From Rhizophlyctis rosea (lineage: Eukaryota; Chytridiomycota; Chytridiomycetes; Rhizophlyctidales; Rhizophlyctidaceae), in NCBI GenBank assembly GCA_027596075.1, contig JADGJC010000040.1, positions 62,001 through 126,000 of the forward strand: DNA of 64,000 nucleotides. The letters run 5' to 3'. The stretch's first letter is position 1. The number at the start of each line of letters is the position of its first letter. Made by a program: the position numbers and the translations under genes. Of the stretch, positions 59,401 through 64,000 are shown in pieces. Under the pieces are notes generated by a model. That model did no database searches. It had not been told where the DNA came from and saw only the letters and a program-made list of their open reading frames with translations.

Positions 59401-60810
59401 TTTGGGTTTCCTCGTTTGGGGCTTTAGCAAGAATGATGATTAATCTATTTTCTTTTTTGTTTTTTTTTTTGTGCGCGGCAATCAGATTGACGAAAAAATC
59501 CGCGCGGTGAGGCGAGATATTCTTGTTTCGCATGGGGGTGGGGTTATGAGTGGTGGGGTTGTTGGACAGGGGTTGAAGGGTGCTGTGCATGCGCTGGGGA
59601 AGGGGGGTGGGGTGGGGATGATTGGTGGTGTTGGTGGTGCGGGGCCGATGAAGGGGAAGGCGCCGGGGAAGAAGGGGACGCCGGGTGCGAAGGGGAAGGG
59701 TGGTGGGGGGAGGGTGAAGGTTGAGGGTGTTGTGTCGCCTTTGGGGGGTGGGGTGAATGGGGGTGGGGTAAGTTTTTTTGGTTTGGTGTTTGGGTGAGGG
59801 AGTGCAATCTCGTCTGTAAATGACTAACCGTAGGGCTTGTAATCACGTAGACGTCAAAACGTCCCACAGACGACACACGAATCGACGTCCCACCACCCGC
59901 CAAACGCCCACGTCTATCAGTATCAGATACCTCACCCCAAACATCCACTCCTCACCCATTTACTCCCTCTCAATCGCATCCCCGCCCGTCACGGAGTTCA
60001 AGGCGGAGCATCGATTACCGGGAACCTGATGACGAGGTCATGGCTGACGACGGGGCCGTTGCACCGATGAACGGTGTAGAGCAGAGAGTGGCGCCGGTCA
60101 GGGTTCGGGTTGTGTGGCCGGAGAATTGGGATCGGGGGCCGGGAGGTGTGGTTGAGCAGAGGCAGGAGGAGAGGAGAGGGGAGTGGAGGGGCGGGGAACG
60201 ACAGCAGCAGCAGCAGCAGAGGGCAGGGAATGAACCATTCAGGGTTCCGGATGTGCCTTGGCGGGAGGGGGAGAGGGAGAGGGAGAGGGAGAGGGAGAGG
60301 GAGAGGGAGAGGCATGAGAGGGTAGATGGAGTCCGGGAAGCGGAAAGGGAAAGGGAACGACAACGTGAGTGGGAGAGAGGACGGGAACGAGAAAGAGAAA
60401 GGGAACGAGTCGGAGACCGAGACCGAGATCGTCCAATTGATAAACGCCACCTCAACGGAATACCCCACTCGGACCATCATCACCACCACCACCTTGAAAA
60501 CGGATCCCTACCTCCACCCCACAGTCATCCCCACCCCTCCCACCAACAAACATCATCAATCTCCTCCCACCTAGCGCCCACGCTCTCCATGATGTATCAT
60601 TTGGGATTCGGGCGAGTGGCGGATGTGGCGTGTATGGAGGTTTTGGGTGTTTGGGGGGATGAGGGGGCTGAGAGGGAACGGTTGGAGACGCTTTGGAGGT
60701 GGGAGAGGGAGTTGAGGGGGTTGGGGCTCGGTGGGAGTTTAAGGGTTTTGGAGGAGGAGATGAGGGTTGGGGAGGGGGTTTGGGAGGCGGGTTTTGGGGG
60801 TGGTGTGTAG
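56407..60810 (+). CDS. JmjC-domain protein with 4CXXC_R1 zinc finger (putative histone demethylase)
   Basis: Eight exons join in frame: 56407-57139, 57351-57677, 57752-57966, 58090-58178, 58252-59112, 59210-59357, 59486-59767 and 59851-60810 (1204 residues). The first 180 residues are Pro/Thr/Asn-rich. The JmjC domain runs from about 195 to 430: VPLVITGV, KLFSLDWLRNVWG, NTDVPMTMAEYIDYI, FHGTWTPAHKDMCGCWG with His336/Asp338, and SDAAHEVINK with His420, a complete Fe(II) triad. About residues 695-790 form a 4CXXC_R1 finger: VHCHQCRVAKPTTW, HCPTCQSTNLCAPCAINRYG, WRCPRCEQTCNCGACARVLG. The tail is disordered, with a basic Lys/Arg patch (PPPAKRPRLS), a Gln run and a (Glu-Arg)n tract. JmjC enzymes are nuclear 2-oxoglutarate oxygenases, mostly histone lysine demethylases. 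Pairing with this finger resembles plant KDM3/IBM1-type proteins. The gene looks intact; substrate not shown. Confidence 0.95.
60271..60312 (+). repeat. In-frame (GAGAGG)7 hexamer tract
   Basis: Seven GAGAGG units encode (Glu-Arg)7 in the last exon of the JmjC gene. Less regular Glu-Arg codons continue for about 100 bp. The tract is expandable by slippage, so the protein length may vary between strains. Confidence 0.9.
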
Positions 60811-63800
60811 GGGAGAGGAGTGGGGTTTGGGAATACAACTGTGTTTTTGATAAGTTGTTTTGTTTGCAGTGTTGGTGAGGTTATATTTGTCGTGATTGGA
60901 AAGGGTGTGAGGTGTGGATGATTCAAAACCCTATTTCGTTTTCCGCGTATAAGGCCTGCTTGTGGAGATCCCCGCTCTCTTCAGAATCAAACGGTGGAAA
61001 AAAAAAATGTCAAATTAATGCCAAAAATTGATGCCAACTATCATGTTCCACCAATGCGGGGTTCTCGACATGCCCAATTGCCCTTTTTTTGCCCCCCCCT
61101 TTCACAAAATCTTTTGTAATTGGGCCTTATATGACCTGCTGTTTGCGTCATGTACAAATCCTGATCATATCGTGAGGGCCGCACTTTTCATTCTCGCGTT
61201 AGACGTGAGATGCGAAGATTTCCCGTCTCGACAAGAACTTGAATTCTTTTTCGTGCTGGTTGCTCTGCATATTGTTTGAAAGTTACGTATCGTGATTAGC
61301 GTTTTACTTTGTGTGAATTTTCGGTGCTTGCGAGCTATGACTTCAAGTTGTGATGGGTCCACTTCCGCTCTTTATGTGCCATATTTAGCACCTTCATTGT
61401 CGTCTTCCTCTCTTGTCTCTGACTTTCTTTTGCTAACCTCGCTTGGACAAGAAGACAAACAGATGGAGAGATAATGAAGAGTGCACGGAGTGGCGAGTTG
61501 ATGTCCAGGACGAGAAAGTAAGACTCCGACTTGGAAAGGAAGCACTAACGGCTTAAAAAATGTTTGGTAACGTCTAGTTTTCCCCAACACTTCCAATCCT
61601 GCATCTTGAATGTCTGCCTTATGTCTCATCAATTCCGTGGGACTGGCAGCGTCTCTGCTAACTTCTGCTGCGTTATGGACAGGATTGGGCTTGGATTCTC
61701 GAGAGAAAGTCCCGTGGTGCCATTCACATGAGGTGGATATTCCCATCTGAAAATGCACACTTTTTTTTTGCCTGAAATGTATGAAACTCTTGAAGTCGTT
61801 GTTCGTCTGTGAATGGCTACAGCACGAACACAAAAAGACTTGGCGGTTGCCCCGACATTGCTTTGTAGGGTGTTGAATACAGCCTACTTTTTGCAAGGGT
61901 GGTTGCAAGGTGTTGGTGTATTTGGGGGGATGAGGGGCCATTTTCCAGCACCACGGAATGAAAGTGGAGATGGAGTTTGAGAGTGCCATTTTGGTGGGTA
62001 AAGACGGGGCGGGGTGTTACGAATTAATAGTAGATACAATGATCCACCTGGCGTGAAAAACGGTATTTGTCACATAAATAGTATTGCACCATCAGTTTGC
62101 GAGACTATCTAACAAGTTCATCCTTCATGCACGTCAAGCGAGTGCGCTCCATCTGAACTATCTGACATGTTCAGTAGAAATGATGTATACCAGCATCAAC
62201 TCCATTCAATGCGAACTTGGGATCGCATTGCGATTTCTCATCAGTGGTGCTACTTGTGTTTATTCGCTTTTTCGTTGGTCACACCCTGGCGAGCTTGGCA
62301 TCAAAGAAGTCACTGAAGTCCACAAGAGCTGACGATTCACAAGGGGCTGACCTGTGCGCCGGTGTGTGTCACACTTGGAGCATCGTGTGGAAATGTGAAA
62401 TGAGGGAACCTTTTAGTGAGTACGAGCATGATCACTTCAAACGACGGCGGCGTTGTGGCAGCCCGTCATCACCGGCATCGATCCTGCCGCACAACCACGT
62501 TAGGAGGCAAATCAAATCTGGAACGACTCATCCTCCTCTTGAACTGCTTCATAGATTCTTTTTGGCTTCTCGGGTCCGCTTCGTAACAATCTTGCTGGCT
62601 CGTAAGTGTCCAATGAGCCATTAATTGCCGCAAAGTTGATTGGGATAGGGAGGATGAAGAGTGAAGAACAAAATGTGGTCGAATCACCATGGGATGAATC
62701 GGAGGAAATGTTATGCTTCCAACAGTACTAATATGCCCTGCCGCCTGGATCTTACCACCCGTACATACCAGATTTTCTTGTTTGCGTGCGTCTTACTTTC
62801 AGATCATACTGAATGACTGACGACCAACTCATTTCTAGATGCCAAGTGAACTTTTTCAAGTAGGATTGGAGCATTGCGCTTACTTGCGACCGATAACTCT
62901 GTTCTCTTTTCCTGCGTCATCTTATTTTGACCTGTCCAAACTTGATTCTGGGGTCCCTTGAACCTCGCTATTCCGTGGCTTGAAAGATTTGCAAAAAGGG
63001 CAGTCAATGGAAACAACCGTCTCATCACCAACCATATTGAGAAGTGCTTTTTTTTTCCTGTTGCAGAAAGAAAGCACATTAACTCCATCATCAGCAAATT
63101 ATGGCTGGCTAAGTGTGCGCTGGAGCCACTGGGGCCGCTCGTTGATTTAAAGCGACTCCATGATGAGTTTTGTATGACACATAGGACACTCCGGCCGACA
63201 GTTTGCAGGACAACCAAAGTAGTAACTCATTGATGAAGCATGCCTGCGATGTAGTCATTCAAGCCACATATGATCATCTGGCTCCCTTTTTGAGGGTTGT
63301 TCTGTTTTTTTCTGCTTGGCCATCTCCAATCATCACCATCGGAATCATCGAATCAATTGCCCTTCTTCTCGATTGCAAATCTGAGCTTCCCAACAGTACT
63401 TGTCTGATTTCTGCCTGGTCCACATGTCATAATCCCCCACTCGACAAATGCCCTTTTCGTTTTTCCGAACATATCCCTCCCCCCTTCCCGATTGTCGGAT
63501 GCGAAGATTCTCATTGGCTGTTCGGTGCGCACTTTGATCGGGACCTGAACTCCTGAGGCTTAGTTGGGAGTCCATAGCACAAGCCATCCGGAGTCATCTT
63601 AGGGGTACTGACAGGGAGCCTTGCATTCAACGCTGTGTGGAAGCTGCTTCAAGAAGCATCGAGCGCAGACGCCAATACATGTACCATGTACGTATTTTGA
63701 GCATAGTTCTGCCATGTCTTTACTGGATATTGCAGATGCAATGCCCAATCATTTCAAGATATCGCTTCAATACTGGTGGTTGTACTTTGTCGCGAGGAAT

Positions 63801-64000
63801 GGACTGCGCTGGACGTGACCATGACAGAGACCGCCCGCCCTGCCCGTATCCCGCAATCAGGAAAAAGGAGACGTCGCGAGGGGGACGCATGACGGACATG
63901 ACTCCGGAGCGGACTGAAAGTTGCTCCACCAAAGTCAGCAAGTGATCGCGTCGGACCTCGTTTCCCTACTGCGCTTGGCACTTCTGCACCCGCGCTTTCA
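60811..64000. other. Gene-poor region to the window end
   Basis: A minus frame of 205 codons (61989-61372) is the only sizeable one; see its own entry. The remainder has overlapping short frames and homopolymer runs (A8, T8, C8) but no recognised gene or RNA. Confidence 0.5.
61372..61989 (-). CDS. Hypothetical ORF, weak
   Basis: This is an uninterrupted 205-codon frame starting MALSNSISTFIPWCWKMAP. It contains a Cys/His-rich stretch (QVFLCSCCSHSQ) and an acidic/basic C-terminus. I do not recognise it, and parts look like intron or random sequence (a K/Q run near a poly-T tract). It is listed only because it is clearly longer than other frames in this region. Confidence 0.25.
   Translation of the reverse strand: MALSNSISTFIPWCWKMAPHPPKYTNTLQPPLQKVGCIQHPTKQCRGNRQVFLCSCCSHSQTNNDFKSFIHFRQKKSVHFQMGISTSCEWHHGTFSRESKPNPVHNAAEVSRDAASPTELMRHKADIQDAGLEVLGKTRRYQTFFKPLVLPFQVGVLLSRPGHQLATPCTLHYLSICLSSCPSEVSKRKSETREEDDNEGAKYGT

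Noticed and set aside
59998..60492. 164-codon minus-strand frame rich in Pro/Leu/Ser
   Set aside because: Antisense of the Glu-Arg repeat tail of the JmjC gene.

Overview
The window looks like a piece of a nuclear genome from a plant-biomass-degrading fungus, most likely an early-diverging zoosporic (chytrid-type) species. The evidence is GT-AG introns of mostly 55-120 bp; fungal CBM1 cellulose-binding modules joined to a GH10 xylanase and a GH9 glucanase; a cerato-platanin; fungal-type JmjC and NYN proteins; and a TIR-domain gene of a style I associate with chytrids. The lineage is an inference. One 10-base N gap (891-900) sits beside a C20 run, so this is a draft assembly.

Layout. 1-948: 3' end of a SNF2/Rad5-Rad16-type ATPase (+). 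5307-5946: MYND zinc-finger gene split over three frames (-). 8145-8657: secreted cerato-platanin (-). 11855-13554: six-exon GH10 xylanase with CBM1 (+). 15718-18032: seven-exon NYN-domain RNase-like gene (-). 22109-23393: homocysteine S-methyltransferase (-), divergent from a complex I NDUFA7-like gene at 23759-24865 (+). 26244-27381: unknown four-helix membrane protein (+). 29526-30376: internally deleted Hsp70-like gene (-). 30668-33412: a CBM1 relic, a frame-broken secreted peptide and a hypothetical gene with an internal stop. 38010-38954: flavin-reductase-like protein (-). 39696-46190: a TIR gene (-) between two paralogous membrane-anchored DM9/DUF3421-like genes (+). 48166-51291: eleven-exon GH9-CBM3-CBM1 glucanase (-). 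56407-60810: eight-exon JmjC plus 4CXXC_R1 zinc-finger chromatin protein (+). The rest, more than half of the window, is gene-poor sequence with only short open frames.

How the genes relate. The xylanase, GH9 glucanase, cerato-platanin and orphan CBM1 are parts of a secreted plant-cell-wall toolkit, and the three intact ones have TATA-like boxes close upstream. The SNF2 and JmjC/zinc-finger proteins are chromatin factors, the NYN protein an RNA-processing candidate, and the methyltransferase and complex I subunit are housekeeping genes. The most unusual part is 39.7-46.2 kb: a predicted TIR signalling protein with a C-terminal PH-like region and possible ARM-like N-terminus, flanked by two copies of a two-membrane-helix protein with an extracellular-type DM9 (lectin-like) domain. 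It resembles a recognition or innate-immunity-like locus.

Caveat. Several genes are disrupted by small indels, often at homopolymers (MYND, DM9-A, DM9-B, CBM1 relic, secreted peptide), while the large enzymes are intact. Base errors and genuine decay cannot be separated from this sequence alone. Exon boundaries were read by eye from splice sites, frame and family motifs.
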